Shown here: positions 1 through 5,405 of the stretch, one piece after another | How the letters are laid out: the number at the start of each line of letters is the position of its first letter | How positions within the stretch are numbered: position 1 is the first letter of the stretch | Source of the DNA: an uncultured Prevotellaceae bacterium | GTDB taxonomy: Bacteria > Bacteroidota > Bacteroidia > Bacteroidales > Muribaculaceae | NCBI GenBank assembly: GCA_937892085.1 | Contig: CALAVD010000501.1 | Span: 1-5,405 of the forward strand | Length of the DNA stretch: 5,405 nt | Reading direction: 5' to 3' | Notes under the pieces: model-generated | Databases searched by the model: none | Told to the model about the DNA's origin: nothing | Seen by the model: only the letters and a program-made list of their open reading frames with translations | Position numbers and translations under genes: made by a program

Positions 1-498
1 GCGATTGCCGTTGAACAAGAGTTTGACGAGAACGGATTCAACTGGTTTCGCCATGCGCTGCTCTTGGCTGCCGGCGACGAGAGGCAGAGCAATGCCATGA
101 CCATAGGCTGGGGCGGGATAGGCACGCTGTGGCGCAAGACCGCTGTCACGGTATATGTCGCCGAGCGGCGCTATACCAAGCAATTTATGGACAGTGCGCA
201 GTATTTCACTGTCATGGCTTTTAGTGACCGCAAGGAAGAAATTCTTGAATACATGGACACCAAGAGCGGACGCGACGGCGACAAGGCAAAAGCCTTGAAC
301 CTCCACACTGCCTACACCGAGAACGGTACGCCTTATTACCTCGAAGCCGATTTGGTCATCGAGTGCCGCATCATGTATGCCGCACCGTTCGACCCGCAAT
401 TTTTTAAGGATGATGTGCCGCGACAGATGTACTCCAATTTCCCTGCCGGACTGCACACAGAGTATATCGGAGAGGTGATCAATGCTTGGAAAAGATGA
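1..498 (+). CDS. Flavin reductase family protein (FMN-binding), 5' end outside window
   Basis: The frame is open from the first base, so this is the C-terminal 165 residues of a longer protein. The TTG at 64 is an internal codon, not the start, because 21 sensible codons precede it in frame. The visible part resembles the flavin reductase-like split-barrel family: a motif NAMTIGWGGIGTLWRK (about residues 33-48 of the visible part), followed by a VTVYVAERRYTKQF segment and a FTVMAF strand. In this family the N-x-MT-x-x-W region and the following R-Y-T segment build the FMN pocket. Relatives bind FMN and are either NAD(P)H:flavin oxidoreductases or proteins of unknown substrate; the substrate cannot be told here. 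It is probably cytosolic. It ends with TGA and is followed by a 198-base spacer, so it is probably not in the same operon as the next genes. Family call fairly sure, specific function unknown. Confidence 0.85.
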   Translation, partial: AIAVEQEFDENGFNWFRHALLLAAGDERQSNAMTIGWGGIGTLWRKTAVTVYVAERRYTKQFMDSAQYFTVMAFSDRKEEILEYMDTKSGRDGDKAKALNLHTAYTENGTPYYLEADLVIECRIMYAAPFDPQFFKDDVPRQMYSNFPAGLHTEYIGEVINAWKR

Positions 499-696
499 CG
501 CTTGGCTTCTAAGAGCATCTCATTGACGAAATGATTGAGACTATCAAAGCTCCAATGTCAGCTGCATGAACAATTTTAGTGTTCTTGCTACGTTATATAT
601 TAATTAGGGTTGAGTTAAGAGTGGAGTGTTGAGAGTCTATAGTTGTCTCGTCAATTCTTTTGCTCGTTAACTCGTCAACTTGTTTACTTTTTAATT
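499..696. other. Intergenic spacer between flavin reductase gene and T9SS-cargo gene
   Basis: This 198-base non-coding gap is AT-rich in its right half. I found no convincing rho-independent terminator: the best inverted repeat, TCTCA/TGAGA at 518-522 and 536-540, has only five pairs and no T-tract. No full Bacteroidetes promoter (TTTG about 20 bases before TAnnTTTG) is visible. A near match, TACTTTTT at 685-692, sits too close to the next start codon to serve. The stretch 611-635 is rich in GAG/GTT words, and 647-686 holds the 8-base repeat array listed separately. A promoter for the downstream three genes presumably lies here but cannot be placed. Confidence 0.6.
647..686. repeat. Short 8-base periodic repeat array (CTCGTYAA)
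   Basis: CTCGTCAA occurs at 647-654, CTCGTTAA at 663-670, CTCGTCAA at 671-678 and a diverged CTTGTTTA at 679-686. All lie in the same 8-base register; the unit at 655-662 is degraded. The array ends 10 bases before the start codon of the secreted-protein gene, so it would lie in the 5' untranslated leader or overlap the promoter. From memory, similar CTCGTCAA-type intergenic runs occur in other Bacteroidales genomes. No function is claimed. Confidence 0.5.
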
Positions 697-2034
697 ATGA
701 ATATTGCAAAATATTTTTTTATACCTTTGCTGATGGCTCTGGCTGCGACATCGGCTGTGGCCCAGATAAGTTTTGAGGGTAACTCAAAGCCGGTTTATCA
801 GGAAGGCGAATCGACTTCCACAGGTGAAATGGCAGTGTATGTGCTCTACTCGGCACAAGGGGTGTCGATGAGCTACACCGCTCATGCTGACCCTAATAAT
901 GTTAGTTGGCAATCTTTTACAGTGGTCAATGGCGGAAGGATATACAACGACATCTCTGTTGTTAGCAATGGCGATGTGACAACTCTACCACAAGTGGTTG
1001 CTGGCCAGGGCTATCTCATCACCGAGGGAGATGTGCGCACCTACCTATGGGTGATTGACTACAGCACTTGCCGCATGCGGCTCAACAGCGTGGTTGTTGA
1101 GCCCGAGAGCGACTGCGGCACTACTGTGCTGAATGTCGATGGATATGCTCCTGAGATGAGGTATGATGTCAACAAGTCTCTTGACCGAGAGATCGAAGTG
1201 ATATACCACACGCTTGAGTGGAACGCCGAGGACACAAGGTGGGATGAGGTTGACGTGGTAGAGAAAGAGAAATATCTCAAGACATCTACTGCTGTGCCCG
1301 CCCCTTATTGCAACACCACTTTCACAATCAGCGGCGACAAGTTCCTGGAATTCTGGGGAGAGAAAATCAGCAAAACGTCCGACACCTATTCGGCTGTAGC
1401 TATCAGCGTGGAGACCACCGCCATTCAGGAAGAACGTGACCATGACAACGAGCAGAAGAGCGAGGGCGTGGCACTCGGTGGCTCAGCACCGGCTGTAATC
1501 ACGTTCACAGCCTATTGCACCGACGCTGTGTCGTTCAAGCAGTGGCAGGTGAGCGATAATCCCGATTTCAACTACATCTTGATGGATTTCTCTCAAGATG
1601 AGGTGGAGTACACTTTCGAGGAGATGGGGACCACCTACTGGCGATTCTATTATGCCAATAGCGACGGCTCTTGTGAAGACTATAGCGAGACCTACACTGT
1701 GAACATCGGCGAGAGTCAGCTGATATGTCCAAACATCTTCTCGCCCGGTACTACCGAAGGCGTCAATGACGTGTGGAAGGTGTCTTACAAGTCTATTGTT
1801 GATTTCCACTGCTGGATTTACAACCGCTGGGGAGTGCTCATTAAGGAGTTTACCGACCCATCCGACGGTTGGGATGGCACTTACCGCGGCAAGCTGGTGA
1901 GCACGGGGGTGTATTTCTATGTCATTCGCGCCACTGGCAGCGACGGCAAGAAGTATAAAGAGAGTGGTGACATCAACATCTTGCGCTACGAGCGTCGAAA
2001 CTCGGGAGGCTCATCGGACATCCCCGAGGAATAA
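697..2034 (+). CDS. Secreted protein with T9SS type B (gliding motility-associated) C-terminal sorting domain
   Basis: A 445-residue protein. I chose the ATG at 697 over the in-frame TTG at 643 because it begins directly with a classic signal peptide: Lys5, a hydrophobic core at 7-17 and an AVA|Q cleavage site after residue 22. The 18 extra residues from the TTG would precede that signal and are coded by the intergenic repeat array. Residues about 23-240 are beta-rich and match no family I recognise. A charged linker (about 243-256) leads to an Ig/PKD-like module (about 262-340, with WQVSDNPDF and GTTYWRFYYANSDGSC). Residues about 343-430 form the CHU_C/TIGR04131-type domain, with PNIFSP, GVNDVW, IYNRWG, GWDGTYRGK and GVYFYVI. 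In known systems this domain directs export through the type IX secretion system after Sec passage. The mature part has seven cysteines (125, 140, 205, 274, 326, 344, 372). A 15-residue hydrophilic, partly acidic tail follows the usual domain end. It lies 26 bases before the transglycosylase gene and is likely co-transcribed. The ligand or role is unknown. Confidence 0.88.
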   Translation: MNIAKYFFIPLLMALAATSAVAQISFEGNSKPVYQEGESTSTGEMAVYVLYSAQGVSMSYTAHADPNNVSWQSFTVVNGGRIYNDISVVSNGDVTTLPQVVAGQGYLITEGDVRTYLWVIDYSTCRMRLNSVVVEPESDCGTTVLNVDGYAPEMRYDVNKSLDREIEVIYHTLEWNAEDTRWDEVDVVEKEKYLKTSTAVPAPYCNTTFTISGDKFLEFWGEKISKTSDTYSAVAISVETTAIQEERDHDNEQKSEGVALGGSAPAVITFTAYCTDAVSFKQWQVSDNPDFNYILMDFSQDEVEYTFEEMGTTYWRFYYANSDGSCEDYSETYTVNIGESQLICPNIFSPGTTEGVNDVWKVSYKSIVDFHCWIYNRWGVLIKEFTDPSDGWDGTYRGKLVSTGVYFYVIRATGSDGKKYKESGDINILRYERRNSGGSSDIPEE

Positions 2035-2060
2035 CTATCAATAAAAATCACACACATTTT

Positions 2061-2996
2061 ATGAAATACATCAACATCCTTTTGGTGACATTAGTTGCGT
2101 GTGCAACAGCGTTTTCAACCCAGGCTCAGCGAGCTGGTGAGTTCATGACAGTGGCGGCACCCGAAATTCCCGAGTCAATCAACTTTTGTGGCGACCGTGT
2201 GAGCTTCGACCGCATCGACATGGCCGAGCGACTTGACCGCGAGATGACGGCGGTGATTTACGGACAAACCATGACGTCGCTCATCATCAAGCGCGCCAAC
2301 CGCTATTTTCCGCGACTAATCGAAATTCTCAAGGAGAACAATATGCCCGAAGACCTCATCTACCTCGCCGTTGCCGAGAGTTCGCTCGACATCAACGCGC
2401 TCTCGCCGGCTAAGGCAGCGGGAATATGGCAGTTCATGGCGGCAACCGGTAAGCAGTATGGCTTAGAGGTCAACGATGATGTTGATGAGCGCTACGACCC
2501 CGAGAAGGAGACCGTGGCGGCATGCCGTTACCTGCGCGACGCCTATTCTCGATATCACAACTGGGCCACCGTGTGCGCCAGCTATAACGCCGGCACGGGG
2601 CGCATTACCAACGAACTCTCCTCTCAGCAGGTTAGCAACTCGTTTGACCTGCGGCTGGTGAGCGAGACATCGAGATATGTGTTCCGCATCATCGCCTATA
2701 AGCTTTTCCTTGAGAACCCCAAGAAATTTGGCTATCGCATCTACAGCAGCCAGCTCTATCAACCTGTTGATTGCGAGGTGATAGAGGTGAGTCAGCCTGT
2801 TTCTAACTGGGTTACGTGGGCAAAGGAGCACGGCATTACCTACATGCAGCTGCGCGACGCCAACCCGTGGATACGTAGCACCAAGCTCCCTAACGCCTCG
2901 GGAAAAGTCTATAAAGTGAAGGTGCCTAAGCAGGACTCGCTCTATCGCAGCAAGGCAGGCAGCACAGTGTATAACCGAAACTGGGTGGTTGATTGA
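2061..2996 (+). CDS. MltD-like membrane-targeted or periplasmic lytic transglycosylase (SLT/GH23 domain)
   Basis: A 311-residue exported enzyme predicted to cleave the MurNAc-GlcNAc bond of peptidoglycan, forming 1,6-anhydro-MurNAc ends. The N-terminus is a Sec signal, with possible cleavage after TQA (residue 22). A lipobox-like LVAC at 11-14 makes a lipoprotein possible, though 13 residues is short for a lipoprotein signal. The SLT domain covers about residues 90-210: MPEDLIYLAVAESSLD with catalytic Glu106, SPAKAAGIWQFM (115-126), an acidic DERYDPEKE segment with Cys155 nearby, and ASYNAGTGRI (173-182). These are the standard GH23 family 1D/MltD motifs. E. coli MltD (about 450 residues) carries LysM repeats at its C-terminus. 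Here the roughly 70 residues from about 240 (WVTWAKEHGITYMQLRDANPWI, then VYKVKVP) look like one degenerate LysM-type unit, so this is a shorter form. It starts 26 bases after the T9SS-cargo gene and ends 4 bases before uvrA. There is no Shine-Dalgarno, only an A/T-rich leader. Confidence 0.92.
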   Translation: MKYINILLVTLVACATAFSTQAQRAGEFMTVAAPEIPESINFCGDRVSFDRIDMAERLDREMTAVIYGQTMTSLIIKRANRYFPRLIEILKENNMPEDLIYLAVAESSLDINALSPAKAAGIWQFMAATGKQYGLEVNDDVDERYDPEKETVAACRYLRDAYSRYHNWATVCASYNAGTGRITNELSSQQVSNSFDLRLVSETSRYVFRIIAYKLFLENPKKFGYRIYSSQLYQPVDCEVIEVSQPVSNWVTWAKEHGITYMQLRDANPWIRSTKLPNASGKVYKVKVPKQDSLYRSKAGSTVYNRNWVVD

Positions 2997-3000
2997 AAGG

Positions 3001-5405
3001 ATGATTTTTGACGATAAAGAAGTTGACGCCCTGCAAGTGCAGGGGGCGAGGGTTCACAATCTCAAGAACATTGACGTGGAGTTGCCGCACTACAAGCTAA
3101 GTGTCATCACTGGGCTTAGTGGTAGTGGCAAGTCGTCGCTGGCGTTCGACACCATTTTTGCCGAAGGCCAGCGACGCTATCTTGAGACCTTCTCGTCCTA
3201 CGCCCGCAACATGCTGGGTGTGCTTGAGCGGCCCGATGTGGACAAGATTTCGGGACTCTCGCCCGTCATCTCAATAGGGCAGAAGACCACCAACAAGAAC
3301 CCTCGATCTACCGTAGGGACCACTACCGAGGTCTATGACTATCTGCGCTTGCTCTTCGCTCGCGCCAGCGACGCATTTAGCTATCTCTCGGGCGAGAAAA
3401 TGGTGAAATATTCGCTCGACAAGATCCTCAATCTCATTCTTGAGCGATATGACGGCAAGAAGATTTACCTGCTCGCGCCACTGGTGAAGAACCGCAAGGG
3501 GCATTACAAGGACCTCTTTGAGCAGCTGCGCAAGAAGGGATATCTGCATGTGCGCATCGATGGCGAGATGCGTGAGATAACATTTGGCATGAAACTCGAC
3601 CGCTACCGCAATCACGACGTGGAGCTGGTGGTAGATCGCCTCAAGGTGGCGCGCAAGGACGAGGTGCGACTGCGCGACACTATCAACACCTGCTTCAAGC
3701 AGGGCGATGGGCAGCTCATGGTGATGGATTCTGACAGTGGAGCACTCGAGCATTACAGCCGTTCACTCATGGACCCTGCCACTGGTCTGTCCTACGCCGA
3801 GCCGGCTCCGCACAGCTTCTCATTCAACTCTCCTCAGGGTGCGTGCCACAAGTGCAAGGGGCTTGGTTATGTCAATATCATCGATCGCGACAAGATTATG
3901 CCCGACACGAGTCTCTCGATTCGTGACGGTGGCATCACTACACTTGGAAAATACAAGAACTCATTGATATTCTGGCAAATTCAGGCCATCTGCGAGAAAT
4001 ATGGCGCTTCGCTCGACATGCCGCTCAACCAGTTGCCCGAGGAGGCCATCGACGACATTCTCAACGGCACCGACGAGCGTCTCAACATCAAGAACGAGAC
4101 CATGAGCATCAACAACTATTTCCTCGCTTATGAGGGACTGGTCAAGTACATCGAAATGCAGCAGAGCGAGAATGCCACATCTAAGGCGCAGAAGTGGGCG
4201 GGGCAGTTCTTCACCCGCACGGTGTGCCCTGAGTGCCATGGTGACCGCCTGAACAAGGTGGCATTGCACTTCAGGCTCGGCGGCAAGAACATCGCCGAAC
4301 TCGCCCGCATGGACATCGCGCAGTTGCGTGACTGGATGCTCGACCTGAAAAACCACATCTCTGAGCGCCAGTGGGCGATTGCCGAGGAGGTGGTGAAAGA
4401 AATCAACAGTCGCCTCTCGTTCATGCTCGACGTGGGGCTCGATTATGTGTCGCTCAACCGCAGCAGCGCATCGCTATCGGGAGGCGAAAGTCAGCGCATC
4501 AGGCTCGCCACGCAGATTGGCTCGCAGCTTGTCAATGTGCTCTACATCCTCGACGAGCCGAGCATAGGGCTGCACCAGCGCGACAACCGGCGGCTCATCA
4601 ACTCGCTCAAGCATCTGCGCGACGAGGGCAACACCATCCTCGTTGTGGAGCACGACCGCGACATGATGCTTGAGGCCGACTATGTCGTTGATATTGGACC
4701 CAAGGCGGGTAGGCGAGGAGGCAATGTGGTGTTTGCCGGAACTCCCAAGCAGCTCCTCAAGGCCGACACCATCACGGCGCGTTACCTCAACGGCAAGGAG
4801 AAAATCGCCATCCCCGCCGAGCGCAGGCCAGGCAACGGCAAGGCGATAACCCTGCACGGCTGCCGGGGAAACAACCTCAAGAATGTGGATGTCACCATTC
4901 CGCTGGGCGTGCTGGTGTGCGTCACTGGTGTGAGTGGCAGCGGCAAGTCGTCGCTCATCAATGCCACCTTGCAGCCCATCCTCAGTCAGAAGTTTTACCG
5001 TTCGCTCACCGAGCCGCTGCCTTACGACAGCATCGAGGGACTGGAGAACATCGACAAGGTCAATTCTACCCTGGATGACGAAACCCGGGAGAAATGGATC
5101 GGCGAAGTGTTGTTCTTCAAGGCGTTCTATCATTTTTACCTGATGCGCCTGTACGGCGCGGTGCCGATCATCCGGGAGAACCTTCCTGTCTCCTCCGGTG
5201 TCGAGGATGTCCGCGTCTATCGAGAGCCGGTCAACGAGGTCGTCGATTATATCGTGGAACTGTGTGACGAGGCGATGAAATATAAGTCGAGAGTCACATT
5301 TGAATTCAAAGATAATATAGCAAATGCCAAAAGCGTGCTAAGCGTTCTTGCAGCTTGCGTCAAAGCAGGTGATGAGATCAAGCTTATCTGCGAAGGTGAG
5401 GATGA
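3001..5405 (+). CDS. uvrA: UvrA excinuclease subunit (residues 1 to about 687), frame then continues into unrelated sequence
   Basis: UvrA is the DNA-damage-sensing ATPase that loads UvrB in nucleotide excision repair. The genuine part spans 3001 to about 5061. It has Walker A of the first nucleotide-binding domain GLSGSGKS (38-45), QRRYLETFSSYAR, a single CHKC (282-285), FFTRTVCPEC (Cys409/Cys412) followed by GDRLN, signature LSGGE (492-496), Walker B YILDEPS (Asp518-Glu519), H-loop VEHD (His551), and the second Walker A GVSGSGKS (643-650). The usual first CxxC of zinc module 1 is replaced by DPAT, as I recall for Bacteroidetes UvrA. Family members have about 940 residues, so roughly 250 are missing: the second zinc module, second signature, Walker B and H-loop. 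After LENIDKV (681-687) the conserved DQSPIGRTPRSNPATY block does not follow; SusD-like and then HPr-like sequence does, in the same frame to the right edge without a stop (801 codons). The ATG at 3001 lies 4 bases after the transglycosylase stop, with GAAAGG directly abutting it, too close for a Shine-Dalgarno. Confidence 0.93.
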   Translation, partial: MIFDDKEVDALQVQGARVHNLKNIDVELPHYKLSVITGLSGSGKSSLAFDTIFAEGQRRYLETFSSYARNMLGVLERPDVDKISGLSPVISIGQKTTNKNPRSTVGTTTEVYDYLRLLFARASDAFSYLSGEKMVKYSLDKILNLILERYDGKKIYLLAPLVKNRKGHYKDLFEQLRKKGYLHVRIDGEMREITFGMKLDRYRNHDVELVVDRLKVARKDEVRLRDTINTCFKQGDGQLMVMDSDSGALEHYSRSLMDPATGLSYAEPAPHSFSFNSPQGACHKCKGLGYVNIIDRDKIMPDTSLSIRDGGITTLGKYKNSLIFWQIQAICEKYGASLDMPLNQLPEEAIDDILNGTDERLNIKNETMSINNYFLAYEGLVKYIEMQQSENATSKAQKWAGQFFTRTVCPECHGDRLNKVALHFRLGGKNIAELARMDIAQLRDWMLDLKNHISERQWAIAEEVVKEINSRLSFMLDVGLDYVSLNRSSASLSGGESQRIRLATQIGSQLVNVLYILDEPSIGLHQRDNRRLINSLKHLRDEGNTILVVEHDRDMMLEADYVVDIGPKAGRRGGNVVFAGTPKQLLKADTITARYLNGKEKIAIPAERRPGNGKAITLHGCRGNNLKNVDVTIPLGVLVCVTGVSGSGKSSLINATLQPILSQKFYRSLTEPLPYDSIEGLENIDKVNSTLDDETREKWIGEVLFFKAFYHFYLMRLYGAVPIIRENLPVSSGVEDVRVYREPVNEVVDYIVELCDEAMKYKSRVTFEFKDNIANAKSVLSVLAACVKAGDEIKLICEGED
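5041..5061 (+). other. Chimera junction 1: uvrA to susD-like, via shared LENIDKV codons
   Basis: The 21 bases encode LENIDKV. To the left the protein is UvrA (FYRSLTEPLPYDSIEG); to the right it is SusD-like. UvrA proteins commonly read G-[ML]-E-x-[IF]-D-K-V just before the DQSPIGRTPRSNPATY block. From memory, SusD proteins often have FLENIDKV-like text before the W-x-x-E-x-x-F-x-[KR]-A motif. A shared word of this size lets two unrelated genes be joined in frame, either by a short-overlap assembly error or by microhomology recombination. The exact crossover cannot be set inside the shared word. Confidence 0.75.
5041..5280 (+). pseudogene. SusD/RagB-like outer-membrane lipoprotein fragment fused in frame to uvrA
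   Basis: An internal fragment of about 80 residues. From about 5062 the frame reads REKWIGEVLFFKAFYHFYLMRLYGAVPII, then ENLPVS, VRVYREPVNEVVDYIVELCDEAMK. This is the well-known SusD/RagB helix pattern (R-x-x-W-x-x-E-x-x-F-x-[KR]-A-x-Y-x-F-x-L-x-R-x-Y-G-x-[VI]-P), where TPR-like helices help the surface lipoprotein hand glycans to a SusC-type TonB transporter. Both the lipoprotein N-terminus and the C-terminal half are absent. The first codons (LENIDKV, 5041-5061) could belong to either UvrA or SusD. G+C is about 54%, and the segment uses CGG, CCG and GTC more freely than the uvrA part. It is a fragment with no start or stop of its own, probably from another Bacteroidales genome. Family call confident; presence at this locus in a real genome doubtful. 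Confidence 0.85.
5266..5292 (+). other. Chimera junction 2: susD-like to HPr-like
   Basis: Around DEAMKYKSR the frame passes from SusD-like helix (VDYIVELCDEAMK) to HPr (YKSRVTFEF). G+C content falls at the same place. Both protein families can plausibly carry an EAMKY or similar word here, so a short shared stretch is likely, but its limits cannot be fixed from this sequence alone. Confidence 0.65.
5281..5405 (+). pseudogene. HPr-like PTS phosphocarrier, C-terminal fragment, right edge
   Basis: The same frame turns into the C-terminal part of an HPr protein: YKSRVTFEF, then NIANAKSVLSVLAACVKAGD, then EIKLICEGEDE. In HPr the NAKS serine corresponds to Ser46, the site phosphorylated by HPr kinase in Firmicutes, and V/I-K-x-G-D-x-I/V followed by a GEDE-type ending is the usual last strand and helix region. 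The phospho-accepting His15 would lie upstream and is missing, replaced by SusD-like sequence, so this piece could not work in phosphotransfer. G+C falls to about 42% (52 of 125 bases), unlike the rest of the window, and the residue pattern suggests a Clostridia-type donor. The exact left boundary is uncertain within about 5266-5292. The window ends inside the frame. Confidence 0.8.

Noticed and set aside
518..540. Inverted repeat TCTCA/TGAGA as a terminator
   Set aside because: Only five base pairs, a 13-base loop and no T-tract.
531..569. Twelve-codon open frame in the spacer
   Set aside because: Too short, no ribosome-site signal, and no resemblance to a known leader peptide.
685..692. 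TACTTTTT with TTTG at 659-662 as a promoter
   Set aside because: The transcription start would fall on or after the ATG at 697, and the last promoter base does not match.
643..696. TTG at 643 as the start of the T9SS-cargo gene
   Set aside because: It adds 18 residues coded by the intergenic repeat array ahead of a complete signal peptide that begins at the ATG at 697.
722..729. TACCTTTG, a perfect match to the Bacteroidetes -7 promoter element
   Set aside because: It lies inside the signal-peptide codons, with no TTTG about 20 bases upstream, and transcription from it would remove the start codon. Likely chance.
1045..1443. Antisense open frame opposite the T9SS-cargo gene
   Set aside because: A shadow of a confident + strand gene, with no start context and no family resemblance.
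3271..3753. 160-residue antisense open frame opposite uvrA
   Set aside because: It lies fully within well-conserved uvrA coding sequence and its translation has no recognisable domain.
3127..4955. Identical 14-base word ggcaagtcgtcgct at 3127-3140 and 4942-4955
   Set aside because: It encodes the two Walker A GKSSL segments of UvrA's duplicated ATPase domains, so it is explained by the protein's internal duplication.
4474..5133. 219-residue antisense open frame opposite uvrA
   Set aside because: A shadow of the third-position pattern of uvrA. It runs across the chimera junction and resembles no known protein.
5041..5405. A genuine new UvrA-SusD-HPr fusion system
   Set aside because: The domains belong to different compartments and apparently different phyla, each is truncated, and composition shifts at the joins. 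A chimeric contig is the simpler explanation.

Overview
The window reads as a piece of a Bacteroidales chromosome, most likely a gut lineage such as Muribaculaceae or Prevotellaceae. The evidence is a type IX secretion (T9SS) type B sorting domain, a Bacteroidetes-style UvrA with a half-missing first zinc module, AT-rich gene leaders without Shine-Dalgarno sequences, and overall protein character. Genus cannot be decided by eye. All genes lie on the + strand and both ends of the window cut through open reading frames.

Layout. (1) 1-498: the 3' part of a flavin reductase-like FMN-binding protein, open at the left edge. (2) 499-696: a 198-base spacer with a short array of 8-base CTCGTYAA-type repeats and no recognisable terminator or promoter. 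(3) 697-2034: a secreted 445-residue protein with a signal peptide, an unrecognised beta-rich body, an Ig/PKD-like module and a C-terminal gliding-motility/T9SS type B sorting domain. (4) 2061-2996: an exported MltD-type lytic transglycosylase (GH23/SLT fold) with its catalytic Glu in place. (5) 3001 to the right edge: uvrA, the damage-recognition ATPase of nucleotide excision repair. Genes 3-5 are separated by only 26 and 4 bases and probably form one transcription unit. The first two act in the envelope and UvrA acts on DNA, so the grouping need not mean a shared pathway.

The striking feature is the right end. The uvrA frame is normal through about position 5061, soon after the second Walker A motif. 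It then stops being UvrA and continues without a stop or frameshift as a SusD/RagB-like segment (about 5041-5280). From about 5281 to the edge it becomes the C-terminal part of a Firmicute-like HPr phosphocarrier. Base composition also changes (about 54% G+C in the SusD part, about 42% in the HPr part). The first join falls on a 21-base stretch encoding LENIDKV, a peptide plausible in both UvrA and SusD proteins. This pattern looks like a chimeric metagenomic contig joined through short identical words, not a new fusion protein. I see no credible new biological system here. The left 5.0 kb looks sound, and the last roughly 345 bases should be quarantined.
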